DNA of 64,000 nucleotides from Actinomadura sp. K4S16 (lineage in GTDB: Bacteria; Actinomycetota; Actinomycetes; Streptosporangiales; Streptosporangiaceae). Below the pieces are notes generated by a model. It worked only from the letters and a program-made list of their open reading frames with translations. It was not told the DNA's origin and did no database searches. The stretch lies in the NCBI RefSeq assembly GCF_008327685.1, contig NZ_BDDE01000011.1:1-64000 (forward strand). The letters are read 5' to 3'. Of this stretch, positions 8,266 through 17,121 are shown one piece after another (within the stretch, counting starts at the first letter, position 1; every line of letters starts with the position of its first letter). The position numbers were made by a program, and so were the translations under genes.

Positions 8266-9061
8266 CCGGCGCCGCCTGGACGCCGAACTGGTGCGCCGCG
8301 GGCTGGCCCGCTCGCGCGAGCAGGCCGGGCAGCTGATCGCCGACGGGCGGGTCCGCGTCGGCGGGCAGACCGCGGCGAAGGCGGCCACGCAGGTCGAGAC
8401 CGGGTCCGCGATCGTCGTGGCCGACGCCGGCGGCGGCCCCGAGTACGTGTCGCGCGGCGGCCACAAGCTCGCCGGCGCGCTGGAGGCGTTCCAGGGCCTG
8501 GAGGCCAAGGGCCGCGTCTGCCTGGACGCGGGCGCCTCGACCGGCGGGTTCACCGACGTCCTGCTCCGCGCCGGCGCCGCGCACGTGTACGCGGTCGACG
8601 TCGGGTACGGGCAGATCGCCTGGTCGCTGCGCACCGACGACCGGGTCACCGTCATGGAGAGGGTCAACATCCGCGACCTGGAGCCCCGGATGCTCGGCGG
8701 CGCGCCGCCGAGTCTCGTCGTCGGCGACCTGTCGTTCATCTCGTTGAAGCTCGTCCTCGGGCCGGTCCAGCGGTGCGCGGCCCCCGAGGCCGACTACGCG
8801 GTCATGGTGAAGCCGCAGTTCGAGGTCGGCAAGGACCGCGTCGGCGCGGGCGGCGTCGTCCGCGACCCGGAGTTGCGCGCCGACGCCGTGCGCGGCGTGG
8901 CCGGGCACGCGGCGACCCTCGGCCTCGGCGTCCTCGGGGTGGCGGCGAGCCCGCTTCCGGGGCCGTCCGGCAACGTGGAGTACTTCCTGTGGCTGCGCGC
9001 GGGAGCCCCTCCGCTGGACGAGGACGCCCTGGCGAAGGCCATCGCGGAGGGCCCGCAGTGA
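8258..9061 (+). CDS. tlyA: TlyA family rRNA (cytidine-2'-O)-methyltransferase
   Basis: 267 residues. An S4-like RNA-binding domain occupies about residues 1-65 (RRRLDAELVRRGLARSREQA, then GRVRVGG). A Rossmann methyltransferase follows, with CLDAGASTGGFTDVLL (SAM-binding motif I), YAVDVGYGQIAW and VGDLSFISLKLVL. TlyA 2'-O-methylates cytidines in 16S and 23S rRNA and governs capreomycin susceptibility in mycobacteria. GTG start at 8258 inside the previous ORF. It lies upstream of nadK and recN as in M. tuberculosis. Confidence 0.93.
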   Translation: MSSRRRLDAELVRRGLARSREQAGQLIADGRVRVGGQTAAKAATQVETGSAIVVADAGGGPEYVSRGGHKLAGALEAFQGLEAKGRVCLDAGASTGGFTDVLLRAGAAHVYAVDVGYGQIAWSLRTDDRVTVMERVNIRDLEPRMLGGAPPSLVVGDLSFISLKLVLGPVQRCAAPEADYAVMVKPQFEVGKDRVGAGGVVRDPELRADAVRGVAGHAATLGLGVLGVAASPLPGPSGNVEYFLWLRAGAPPLDEDALAKAIAEGPQ

Positions 9062-9079
9062 GCGGCGGCGCCGCGCCGC

Positions 9080-9144
9080 GCGTACAGAGGGCGTCCGAAC
9101 CGGGAACCCCCCGCGCGGGGGCGTTCGTCCAGACGTCTGTACGC
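9080..9144. promoter_or_regulatory. Nested inverted repeat between tlyA and nadK
   Basis: Outer arms GCGTACAGA (9080-9088) and TCTGTACGC (9136-9144), middle arms CGAAC (9096-9100) and GTTCG (9123-9127), and a central palindrome of five Cs, GCGC and five Gs (9108-9121). All three share roughly one centre, so the whole can fold as one bulged hairpin. It ends 29 bp before the nadK start. It may be an attenuator, terminator or operator; nothing in the sequence decides which. Confidence 0.5.
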
Positions 9145-9173
9145 CGGAGAGCGTCGGGGAGTGGGGCGAGAGC

Positions 9174-10214
9174 ATGAGCACAAGGTCGGTGCTGGTCGTG
9201 ACGCACACCGGGCGGCCCGAGGCGGTCCGCAGCGCCCAACTGGTCATCGAGCGGCTCAGCGAGGCCGGGATCTGCGTCCGGGTCCTGGACGGCGAGGCCG
9301 ACGACATCGGCTGCACGGGCGTCGAGGTCATGCCCAGCAACGCGGCGGCCGCCGACGAGGCCGAGGTCGTCATGGTCCTCGGCGGCGACGGGACGCTGCT
9401 GCGCGCCGCCGACCTGACCCGCAGCTCCGGCACCCCGCTCCTCGGCGTGAACCTCGGCCATGTCGGGTTCCTCGCCGAGGCCGAGCGCGACGACCTCGCC
9501 GCCACCGTCGACCGGGTCGTGACCCGCCGCTACGACGTCGAGGAGCGCATGACCGTCGACGTCACCGCCCGCCGCAACGGCACCGTCCTCGGCACGACGT
9601 GGGCGCTGAACGAGGCCAGCATCGAGAAGGCCGAGCGGGAGCGGATGCTGGAGGTCGTCGCCGAGATCGACGGCCGGCCCCTGTCCAACTGGGGCTGCGA
9701 CGGTGTGGTGTGCGCCACCCCGACCGGCTCCACCGCCTACGCGTTCTCCGCCGGCGGCCCGGTCGTGTGGCCGGAGGTGGAGGCGATGCTCGTCGTGCCG
9801 ATCAGCGCGCACTCGCTGTTCGCGCGCCCGCTGGTGGTCTCGCCGCGCTCGTCGGTCGCGGTGGAGGTGCTGCCCGACACGCCCCGCGCGGTGCTGTGGT
9901 GCGACGGGCGGCGCACGCTCGACCTGCCGCCGGGCGCGCGGGTCGAGGTCCGCCGCGGCGCCGAGCCGGTCCGGCTCGCGCGGCTGCACCTCACCCCGTT
10001 CACCGACCGGCTGGTCACCAAGTTCGGGCTGCCCGTGACGGGCTGGCGCGGCCGGGTCCGCCAGCCGTCCCGGCCGTCCCCGCCGCTCGGCGACTCGCAG
10101 GTCGGGGACGCCCCGGCGGCCGGGGGCATCGCCGGCTACCCGGGGCCCGGCTTCCCGCCCGAGGGGGCGTCTCCGGGGCCGGACGGGGAGGCGGCGGACG
10201 GGCAGAGGAGATAA
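9174..10214 (+). CDS. nadK: NAD kinase
   Basis: 346 residues. The family signature G70-G-D-G-T-L-L-R is present, followed by NLGHVGFLAE, ALNEASIEK (the NE motif), and CATPTGSTAYAFSAGGP. The enzyme phosphorylates NAD+ to NADP+ with ATP or polyphosphate and is cytoplasmic. The last 45 residues or so (after FGLPVTGWRGRVRQ) are a Pro/Gly-rich extension beyond the usual family end at about 300. It is followed by recN 58 bp on, the standard actinobacterial arrangement (Rv1695-Rv1696). Confidence 0.94.
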   Translation: MSTRSVLVVTHTGRPEAVRSAQLVIERLSEAGICVRVLDGEADDIGCTGVEVMPSNAAAADEAEVVMVLGGDGTLLRAADLTRSSGTPLLGVNLGHVGFLAEAERDDLAATVDRVVTRRYDVEERMTVDVTARRNGTVLGTTWALNEASIEKAERERMLEVVAEIDGRPLSNWGCDGVVCATPTGSTAYAFSAGGPVVWPEVEAMLVVPISAHSLFARPLVVSPRSSVAVEVLPDTPRAVLWCDGRRTLDLPPGARVEVRRGAEPVRLARLHLTPFTDRLVTKFGLPVTGWRGRVRQPSRPSPPLGDSQVGDAPAAGGIAGYPGPGFPPEGASPGPDGEAADGQRR

Positions 10215-10272
10215 TCTCCACAGGCGCTGATCGGGGATCTGGTTGCGGAGGGTTGTGACGCTGGTGCGTCCG

Positions 10273-11979
10273 ATGGTCGATGAGGTGCGGATCCAGGGCC
10301 TCGGGGTGATCGACGAGGCCGTGCTCGATCTGTCGCCGGGCTTCAACGTGGTGACGGGGGAGACCGGGGCGGGCAAGACCATGGTGGTCACCAGCCTCGG
10401 GCTGATGTTCGGCGGCCGCGCCGACCCGCAGCGGGTCAGGCCCGGCGCGGGACGCGCCACGGTCGAGGGCCGCATCGTCGTCGACCCGGGCGGCCGCGTG
10501 GTCGAGCGGGTCGAGGACGCCGGCGGCGAACTCGACGACGGCGCGCTGATCGTCACGCGCTCGGTGTCGGCGGAGGGCCGGTCCCGCGCGTTCCTCGGCG
10601 GCCGGTCCGTCCCCGTCAGCGTGCTGATCACCCTGGCGGACGACCTGGTCGCCGTGCACGGGCAGTCCGACCAGCAGCGGCTGCTGCAGTCGTCGCGGCA
10701 GCGCGGCGCGCTCGACCGGTACGCGGGCGGCTCGCTGACCAAGCCGATGCGCGCCTACACCAAGACCTACCAGCGGCACCGCCAGGTCAGCGCGCTGCTG
10801 GAGGAGCTGACCACGCGGGCGCGCGAGCGGGCCCAGGAGGCGGACGTGCTCCGCTTCGGCCTGGAGGAGATCGAGAAGGTCGACCCCAAGGACGGCGAGG
10901 ACACCGACCTCGCCGCCGAGGAGGAGCGCCTCGGGCACGCCGACGCGCTGCGCGGCGCGGCCGACACCGCGCACGAGGCCCTGCTCGGCGACCCTGCCGC
11001 CGCGTTCGAGGCCGCGAACGTGACCGGCCTGCTCGGCCAGGCCCGCAACGCGCTGGACGCCGTCCGCGACCACGACCCGGAGCTCGCGGCCCTCGCCGAC
11101 CGGCTCGCCGAGGCCGGCTACCTGGTCTCCGACGTCGGCACCGACCTGGCGTCCTACGCCGAGTCCGTGGACGCCGACCCGGCGCGGCTCGCGGCCGTCC
11201 AGGAGCGGCGCGCCGAGCTGACCGCGCTCACCCGCAAGTACGGCGGGACGGAGGGGACGGTCACCGAGGTCCTGGAGTGGGCGCGCCGGTCCGCGGCCCG
11301 GCTCGCCGAGCTGGAGGGCGACGACGACCGCATCGACGAGCTGCGGTCCGAGCACGCCGAGCTGACCGAGCGCCTCGCCGCCGAGGCCGCGGAGCTGACC
11401 GCGGTCCGGACCCGGGCCGCCGAGCGGTTCTCCGAGGCCGTCACCGAGGAGCTGACCGCGCTGGCGATGCCGCACGCCCGCGTCGTCGTCACCGTCACCC
11501 CGACCGGCGACCACGGCCCCCACGGCGTCGACGAGGTCGAGGTGCGGCTCGCCCCGCACCCGGGGTCGCCGCCGCTGCCGCTGCACAAGGGCGCCTCGGG
11601 CGGCGAGCTGTCCCGCGTGATGCTGGCGATCGAGGTCGTGTTCGCGGGCGCCGACCCCGTTCCGACGTTCGTGTTCGACGAGGTCGACGCGGGCGTCGGC
11701 GGCAAGGCCGCGGTGGAGATCGGGCGGCGGCTGGCGCGGCTGGCCCGCAACGCCCAGGTGATCGTCGTCACGCACCTGCCGCAGGTCGCCGCGTTCGCCG
11801 ACCAGCACCTGCTGGTGGAGAAGTCCGACGACGGCACCGTCACCAGCAGCGGCGTCACCGCCCTGGACAGGGAGGGCCGCGTCCGGGAGCTCTCGCGCAT
11901 GCTGGCCGGCCTGGAGGACTCCGAGCTCGGCCGCGCGCACGCCGAGGAGCTGCTCGCCATGGCCGCCGAGGAACGGTAG
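10273..11979 (+). CDS. recN: DNA repair protein RecN
   Basis: 568 residues from ATG 10273 (MVDEVRIQGLGVIDEA, the usual family N-terminus). GTG 10264 and GTG 10255 are possible earlier starts; the GGAGG at 10247-10251 is nearer to them. Walker A is GETGAGKT, near residue 33. A long coiled-coil middle follows, then the ABC signature SGGELSRVMLAIEVV and Walker B PTFVFDEVDAGVGG. RecN is an SMC-like ATPase acting at double-strand breaks. I saw no convincing LexA box directly before it. Confidence 0.93.
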   Translation: MVDEVRIQGLGVIDEAVLDLSPGFNVVTGETGAGKTMVVTSLGLMFGGRADPQRVRPGAGRATVEGRIVVDPGGRVVERVEDAGGELDDGALIVTRSVSAEGRSRAFLGGRSVPVSVLITLADDLVAVHGQSDQQRLLQSSRQRGALDRYAGGSLTKPMRAYTKTYQRHRQVSALLEELTTRARERAQEADVLRFGLEEIEKVDPKDGEDTDLAAEEERLGHADALRGAADTAHEALLGDPAAAFEAANVTGLLGQARNALDAVRDHDPELAALADRLAEAGYLVSDVGTDLASYAESVDADPARLAAVQERRAELTALTRKYGGTEGTVTEVLEWARRSAARLAELEGDDDRIDELRSEHAELTERLAAEAAELTAVRTRAAERFSEAVTEELTALAMPHARVVVTVTPTGDHGPHGVDEVEVRLAPHPGSPPLPLHKGASGGELSRVMLAIEVVFAGADPVPTFVFDEVDAGVGGKAAVEIGRRLARLARNAQVIVVTHLPQVAAFADQHLLVEKSDDGTVTSSGVTALDREGRVRELSRMLAGLEDSELGRAHAEELLAMAAEER

Positions 11980-11996
11980 CGGCGGCCCCGGGATCC

Positions 11997-12019
11997 CACG
12001 TCAGACCGCACGTCAGACC
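11997..12019. repeat. 12-bp direct repeat upstream of steA
   Basis: CACGTCAGACC occurs at 11997-12007 and again at 12009-12019, with a degenerate third copy (CACATCGGACC) at 12020-12030. It sits in the 185-bp recN-steA interval, which also has a threefold GGGCCGCCGC tract. It may be a regulator binding array for steAB or a chance slippage product. Confidence 0.45.
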
Positions 12020-12164
12020 CACATCGGACCCTGTCGGCGCCGCCGCGGGCCGCCGCGGGCCGCCGCCCGCTCCGGCAAAGATTACAGAGAGTGCGTGAAC
12101 GGACACGCCTGGACAGTCGTCGGTTCCCGGCGTCCGCTCCCGTGCTCTGGCAGGATGGCAGTTG

Positions 12165-13403
12165 ATGAACGAGTCATCACCCACCGCGGAGCGACGCGCC
12201 CGGCTGGCCCAGAGGCTGCCCCGGCGCGTGCTCACGCTGGGCCGCGGCCGCGACGACGGGCGGCCCGGGGTCAGCGCCACGGTCCGGCTCGACCGCCGCA
12301 CCAAGGACCTGACCAAGCGGCTGCAGCCCGGCGAGGTCGCGGTGATCGACCACGTCGACCTCGACCGCGTCAGCGCCGAGGCGCTGGTCTCGCGCGAGGT
12401 CGGCGCCGTCGTCAACGTCGCGCCCAGCATCTCAGGCCGGTACCCGAACCTCGGCCCGCAGATCCTGATCGAGGCGGGCATCCCGCTGGTCGACGACGTC
12501 GGCCCCGAGATCTTCAGCAAGCTGCAGGAGGGCGACCAGGTCCGCGTCGAGGGGCCCGCCGTGCACCGGGGCGAGGAGGTCGTCGCCAAGGGCACCGAGC
12601 AGACCGCCGAGTCCATCGAGGAGGCGCTGACCGAGGCCAAGGCCGGGCTCGCCTCCCAGCTGGAGGCGTTCGTCGCCAACACGATGGAGTACGTCAAGCG
12701 CGAGCGCGACCTGCTCATCGACGGCGTCGGCGTCCCCGACGTGGCCACGAGGATCGGCGGGCGGCACGCCCTGATCGTGGTGCGCGGCTACCACTACCGC
12801 GAGGACATCGCGACCCTGCGCCCCTACATCCGCGAGTACCGCCCCGTGCTGATCGGGGTGGACGGCGGCGCCGACGCGCTGATGGAGGCCGGCTACCGCC
12901 CCGACATGATCGTCGGGGACATGGACTCGGTCTCCGACGACGCGCTCACCTGCGGCGCCGAGCTCGTCGTGCACGCCTACCGCGACGGCCGCGCGCCGGG
13001 CCTGAAGCGCGTGCACGAGCTGGGCAAGGACGCCGTGGTGTTCCCCGCCGCCGCCACCAGCGAGGACATCGCGATGCTCCTCGCCGACGACAAGGGCGCC
13101 ACCCTGATCGTCGCGGTCGGCACGCACGCCAACATGGAGGAGTTCTTCGACAAGGGGCGCGCCGGCATGGCCAGCACGTTCCTCACCCGGCTCCGCGTCG
13201 GCAGCAAGCTCGTCGACGCCAAGGGCGTCAGCCGGCTCTACCGCAGCCGGATCTCCACCTGGTCGCTGCTGTTCCTCGTCCTCGGCGCGTTCATCGCCAT
13301 CGTCACCGCCGTCGCCATGTCCCCGGCGGGGGACGTCATCAGTCCCCTGCTCGCCGACCGCTGGCACGCCTTCCTCTTCTGGCTGACCGGACTCTTCACG
13401 TGA
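12165..13403 (+). CDS. steA: Cytokinetic-ring protein SteA
   Basis: 412 residues from ATG 12165 (a TTG lies directly before it). The core resembles thiamin pyrophosphokinase: VDGGADALMEAGYRPDMIVGDMDSVSDD carries the GDxDS motif. The C-terminus has a membrane helix (WSLLFLVLGAFIAIVTAVAM) and a second hydrophobic segment ending at the stop. This matches SteA, which with SteB acts at the division septum and influences peptidoglycan hydrolase RipA in Corynebacterium. The GTGA overlap with the next gene couples the two. It is the Rv1697 equivalent. A CAGGAT at 12151-12156 could be the -10 of a leaderless message. Confidence 0.9.
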   Translation: MNESSPTAERRARLAQRLPRRVLTLGRGRDDGRPGVSATVRLDRRTKDLTKRLQPGEVAVIDHVDLDRVSAEALVSREVGAVVNVAPSISGRYPNLGPQILIEAGIPLVDDVGPEIFSKLQEGDQVRVEGPAVHRGEEVVAKGTEQTAESIEEALTEAKAGLASQLEAFVANTMEYVKRERDLLIDGVGVPDVATRIGGRHALIVVRGYHYREDIATLRPYIREYRPVLIGVDGGADALMEAGYRPDMIVGDMDSVSDDALTCGAELVVHAYRDGRAPGLKRVHELGKDAVVFPAAATSEDIAMLLADDKGATLIVAVGTHANMEEFFDKGRAGMASTFLTRLRVGSKLVDAKGVSRLYRSRISTWSLLFLVLGAFIAIVTAVAMSPAGDVISPLLADRWHAFLFWLTGLFT

Positions 13404-14356
13404 TCGATTTCCGCTACCACCTCGTCTCCATCGTCGCGATCTTCCTCGCGCTGGCGCTCGGCATCGTCCTGGGCTCCACCACGCTGTCCAACTCGGTGAG
13501 CGACACCCTGCGCCAGCAGGCGAACTCGGCCGCCAAGACGGCCCAGCAGGCGCGGCTCGACCAGCGCACCCTGCGGCACCAGCTGGACGGCGAGGAGCAG
13601 TTCACCAAGGCGCTCTCGCCGCAGATCGTCGCCGACCGGCTCAAGGGCCAGTCCGTGGTGCTGGTCGAGACGCCGGGCGCCGGCAACGACAGCATCGAGC
13701 AGGTCAGCCGGCTGGCCAAGGACTCCGGCGCCGCCGTCACCGGGCGCGTCACGATCCAGAAGAAGCTCCTGGACGACGACCAGCAGACCACCGTCGACGA
13801 GCTCGCCACCCAGCTCAAGACCGACGAGGTGAAGTTCCCGGAGAACGCGGGCGCCTACGGCAAGGCGGGCGCCGTCCTCGCGGCCGCGCTCGTCACCAGG
13901 GACCCGGCCAAGTCCGGCCGCGAGGACGCCGCCGGGGGCGCCGTCCTCAACGGCTTCAAGCAGGCCGGATACGTCACCACCAGCGGCAAGCCCGGCCAGC
14001 ACGCCACCCTCGCCGTCATGGTCGCGCCCGCCGCCGCGTACGCCTACGCGGGCGGCGGCGACGACAACAAGGCACTGATCTCGCTGGCCTCCGCACTCGA
14101 CGCCGCCGGGCGCGGTACCGTCGTCGGTGGCCCGCCGACCTCCGCTCAGGAGGGCGGGCTGATCGCGGCGCTGCGCGACTCCGACGCCGCCGACTCGGTC
14201 TCCACCGTCGACGTGGTGGACACCGCGGCCGGCCAGGTCGTCACGATCCTGGCGCTGCAGAACGAGATCGGCGGCAAGTCCGGGCAGTACGGCACGGGCG
14301 CCGGCGCGAGCGGCTACCTGCCCTCGCCCGCGCCCACGGCGGGGAAGAGCGGGTGA
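13400..14356 (+). CDS. steB: SteB / MctB-like membrane-anchored protein
   Basis: 318 residues. The opening MIDFRYHLVSIVAIFLALALGIVLGS is the family hallmark: one N-terminal membrane helix, then a coiled coil (residues about 35-75) and an alpha/beta extracytoplasmic domain. The family includes SteB, partner of SteA at the septum, and the M. tuberculosis copper-linked MctB (Rv1698). Its GTG overlaps the steA stop by 4 bp, strong evidence for a working pair. Databases often call it copper transporter; in this context the division role fits better (inference). Confidence 0.88.
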   Translation: MIDFRYHLVSIVAIFLALALGIVLGSTTLSNSVSDTLRQQANSAAKTAQQARLDQRTLRHQLDGEEQFTKALSPQIVADRLKGQSVVLVETPGAGNDSIEQVSRLAKDSGAAVTGRVTIQKKLLDDDQQTTVDELATQLKTDEVKFPENAGAYGKAGAVLAAALVTRDPAKSGREDAAGGAVLNGFKQAGYVTTSGKPGQHATLAVMVAPAAAYAYAGGGDDNKALISLASALDAAGRGTVVGGPPTSAQEGGLIAALRDSDAADSVSTVDVVDTAAGQVVTILALQNEIGGKSGQYGTGAGASGYLPSPAPTAGKSG

Positions 14357-14360
14357 CCTG

Positions 14361-15410
14361 ATGGGACGAGGCATCGCCAGGAGCACGCGGCTGGCGGTCG
14401 GCGTCGGCCTGGGCGCGGTGGCCGCGCGCGCCGCGTACGCGGCGCTGACGCAGCGCCCGCCCGGCCTGAACGGGCTGCCCGGCGAGCAGGTCTGGGGCCG
14501 CACCAACCACCGCGGCGAGCCGGTCACCCTGCTGGAGGGGCCCGCGTTCGTCGCGGGCGCCGCCGCGGCCGGGCTGCTCGCCCCCGGCGCCACCGGCCGG
14601 ATGCGCGCCGCCGCGCTGCTCGCCGGCGCCGGCGCCGGCGCCCTCGGCGGCTACGACGACCTCGCCGGCTCGGCGTCCTCCCGCGGCTTCAAGGGCCACC
14701 TGGCCGCGCTCGCGCGCGGCGAGGTGACCAGCGGCGCGGTGAAGATCCTCGGCATCGGCGCGACGGGGCTGGCCGCCGCCGCCGTGGCCGGCTCGCCCGC
14801 CCCGACCCGGACGGGCCGGGCCTTCGACACCCTCGTCAACGGCGCCGTCATCGCCGGGTCCGCGAACCTGATGAACCTGTTCGACCTGCGCCCCGGGCGG
14901 GCCGTGAAGGTCGGCCTCATCGCGGGGACGCCGCTGGCGCTGACGCGGTCCGGCTCCGCCGTGGTCGCCGCCCCGCTCGGCGCCGCCGCCGCGCTGCTGC
15001 CCGAGGACCTCGGCGAGCGCGCGATGCTCGGCGACACCGGCGCCAACGCGCTCGGCGCGCTGCTCGGCCTCGCCGCGACCCGCCTCGGCCGCAGGCCGCG
15101 GCTCGCCGTCCTCGCCGGGATCGCCGGGCTGAACGCCGCCAGCGAGTTCGTCAGCTTCACCAAGGTCATCGCGGGCAACCCGGTGCTGAACCGCATCGAC
15201 ATGCTGGGCCGCCGCCCCGCCGCCGTCCCCGCGCCGGCCCCCGCCGAGACCACGCGGCCGGGCGCCGAGGCCGGCACCGGGAAGGCGGACCCCGATAAGG
15301 CGGACTCCGTGAAGGCGGACTCCGAGAAGCCCCACACCGAGGACGCGTTCCGCCCGGCCGTCCCGCCGCAGGCGGGCCCGGTGGGCGACGGCGTCACCGA
15401 TCCCGCCTAG
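14361..15410 (+). CDS. MraY/WecA-like polyprenyl-phosphate sugar-1-P transferase
   Basis: 349 residues, strongly hydrophobic, roughly eight to ten membrane segments. The transferase landmarks are GGYDDLAGS (the double-Asp motif), SRGFKGHLAAL with RGEVTSGAVKI, NLMNLFDLRPGRAVK (Asn and Asp of the catalytic loop) and MLGDTGANALGALLG. This is the GT4 family of UDP-sugar:undecaprenyl-phosphate transferases. The C-terminal 80 residues are a charged, cytosolic tail with KADSVKADSEK-type repeats. It begins 4 bp after steB. The sugar donor is unknown; with MurJ-like and glycosyltransferase genes following, a cell-envelope glycan pathway is likely. Confidence 0.8.
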   Translation: MGRGIARSTRLAVGVGLGAVAARAAYAALTQRPPGLNGLPGEQVWGRTNHRGEPVTLLEGPAFVAGAAAAGLLAPGATGRMRAAALLAGAGAGALGGYDDLAGSASSRGFKGHLAALARGEVTSGAVKILGIGATGLAAAAVAGSPAPTRTGRAFDTLVNGAVIAGSANLMNLFDLRPGRAVKVGLIAGTPLALTRSGSAVVAAPLGAAAALLPEDLGERAMLGDTGANALGALLGLAATRLGRRPRLAVLAGIAGLNAASEFVSFTKVIAGNPVLNRIDMLGRRPAAVPAPAPAETTRPGAEAGTGKADPDKADSVKADSEKPHTEDAFRPAVPPQAGPVGDGVTDPA

Positions 15411-15444
15411 CCCGCCCCACGGCCCCCCGCAGACGTCCACGAGC

Positions 15445-17121
15445 GTGCCTTCGCCTACCGTGCCCCCGTCACAAGCGCCACCGCCGGCCCGGCGGCGGCC
15501 GGGCATGCGCCGGCTGACCGGCGGGCTCGCCGGCGCCGCCGTCGTCATCGCGGTCATCACCGTGCTGGCGCGGCTGGCGGGGTTCGGCCGCACCTACGCC
15601 TTCTCCCAGACGGTCACCACCTCATGCCTGAGCCAGGCGTACTTCAGCGCCACACAGCTCCCCAGCAGCGTCTACGAGATCGTCGCGGGCGGCGCGCTGG
15701 CGAGCATGGTCGTCCCCGTCCTGGCCGGGCCCGCCGAGCGCGGCGACCGGGAGGAGGTCCGCCGGATCGGGTCGGCGCTGCTCACCTGGATCGTCGTGCT
15801 GATGGTGCCGCTGTCGGCGCTGATGGCGCTGCTCGCCCACCCGCTCATGGAGCTGGCGGTGGCCGAGCACCCGCAGGGCTGCTCGCGCGGCGAGGTGGTG
15901 CGGGTCGGCGGCGACATGCTGGCGATCCAGTCCGTGCAGATGGTGATGTACGGGATCGCGGTCGTGCTGTACGGGCTGCTGCAGTCGCACCGCCGGTTCG
16001 TCGCGCCCGCCCTCGCGCCGCTGGTCTCCAGCCTCGTGGTGATCGGCGCCTACGTCGTCTACGCGCCGCTCGGCAGGGGCTTCGAGAACGACCTGGCCGG
16101 GCTCCCGCTCGGGGCCGAGCTGACGCTGGCGATCGGCACGGCGCTCGGCGGCGTCGCGATGGCCGCGACGGCGGCGGTCGCCGCGTGGCGGCTGCGCCTG
16201 CGGCTGCGGCCGACCCTGCGCTTCCCGGACGGGGTGGCGCGGCGGGTGCGGCGGCTCGCGGCGGCCGGGATCGCGACGGTCGCGGCGCAGCAGCTGGCGA
16301 CGCTGCTGGTCGTCCGGCTCAGCTCGCAGGGCACCCGCGGCGCGCTCGCCAACTACCAGTACGCGTGGGCGGTCTACCTGCTGCCGTGGGCGATCCTCGC
16401 TGTGCCGATCGCGACCAGCGCGTTCCCGCTGCTGTCGGCCAGGATGAGCGCGGCGGACCACGAGCGGTTCGACCAGGTCACCGCGTCCACCACCCGTGCG
16501 GTGATCCTGGTGTCGTGCGCGGGCGCCGCCGCGCTGGCCGCCGTCGCCGTCCCCGTCGCGGCGGTGTTCAACCCCGGCCACCCCGACCAGCAGGAGGTGC
16601 TGTCGCGCGCGGTGCTCGCGTTCGCGCCCGGCCTCCTCGGCTACGGGCTCGTCGCGCACCTCGGCCGCGTCCTGTACGCCTGCCACAAGGGGCGGATGGG
16701 CGCGACCGCCGTGGTCGCGGGCTGGGTCGTCGTCATGGTCGCCGAGGTCGCGCTGGTGCTGTCGGTCGACCGGCAGTGGGTCGTCGCGGCCCTCGGCGTC
16801 GGCAACGCCGTCGGGATGACCGTCGCCGGGGTCCTGCTGCTCGTGACGCTGGTGCGCGCGCGGGGCGCCGCGGCGGTGCGGGGCGTGCCGCGGGCGCTGG
16901 CCGCCGGGCTGCTCGGCGCCGCCGCGGGCGGCGCCGCCGGGTACGCGACGGCCGCGCTGCTCGGCCTCGGCGGGACGGGCCCGGCGGCGGAGCTGCGCAA
17001 CGTCGGGACCGGGGCGCTCGCCGCGCTGGTCGCCGGCGCCGTCTTCGTGGTCATCGCATTCGTGATCGACGGCCGGGACCTGCGGGCCGTCCTCAGCCGG
17101 AAGGTCGTCCGCAATGTCTGA
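15445..17121 (+). CDS. murJ: MurJ/MviN-like lipid II flippase family protein
   Basis: 558 residues with about 14 predicted membrane helices, the MATE-like MOP fold of MurJ. An N-terminal Arg-rich segment (PPARRRPGMRRLTGG) leads into the first helix; FSQTVTTSCLSQAYFSATQLPSSVYEIVAGGALASMVVPVL matches the conserved MurJ start region. MurJ exports lipid-linked peptidoglycan precursors. Actinobacteria often have several homologues, and this copy, placed between a WecA-like transferase and a GT4 enzyme, may serve another polyprenyl-linked glycan. GTG start at 15445; the stop overlaps the next gene by 8 bp. Confidence 0.82.
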   Translation: MPSPTVPPSQAPPPARRRPGMRRLTGGLAGAAVVIAVITVLARLAGFGRTYAFSQTVTTSCLSQAYFSATQLPSSVYEIVAGGALASMVVPVLAGPAERGDREEVRRIGSALLTWIVVLMVPLSALMALLAHPLMELAVAEHPQGCSRGEVVRVGGDMLAIQSVQMVMYGIAVVLYGLLQSHRRFVAPALAPLVSSLVVIGAYVVYAPLGRGFENDLAGLPLGAELTLAIGTALGGVAMAATAAVAAWRLRLRLRPTLRFPDGVARRVRRLAAAGIATVAAQQLATLLVVRLSSQGTRGALANYQYAWAVYLLPWAILAVPIATSAFPLLSARMSAADHERFDQVTASTTRAVILVSCAGAAALAAVAVPVAAVFNPGHPDQQEVLSRAVLAFAPGLLGYGLVAHLGRVLYACHKGRMGATAVVAGWVVVMVAEVALVLSVDRQWVVAALGVGNAVGMTVAGVLLLVTLVRARGAAAVRGVPRALAAGLLGAAAGGAAGYATAALLGLGGTGPAAELRNVGTGALAALVAGAVFVVIAFVIDGRDLRAVLSRKVVRNV

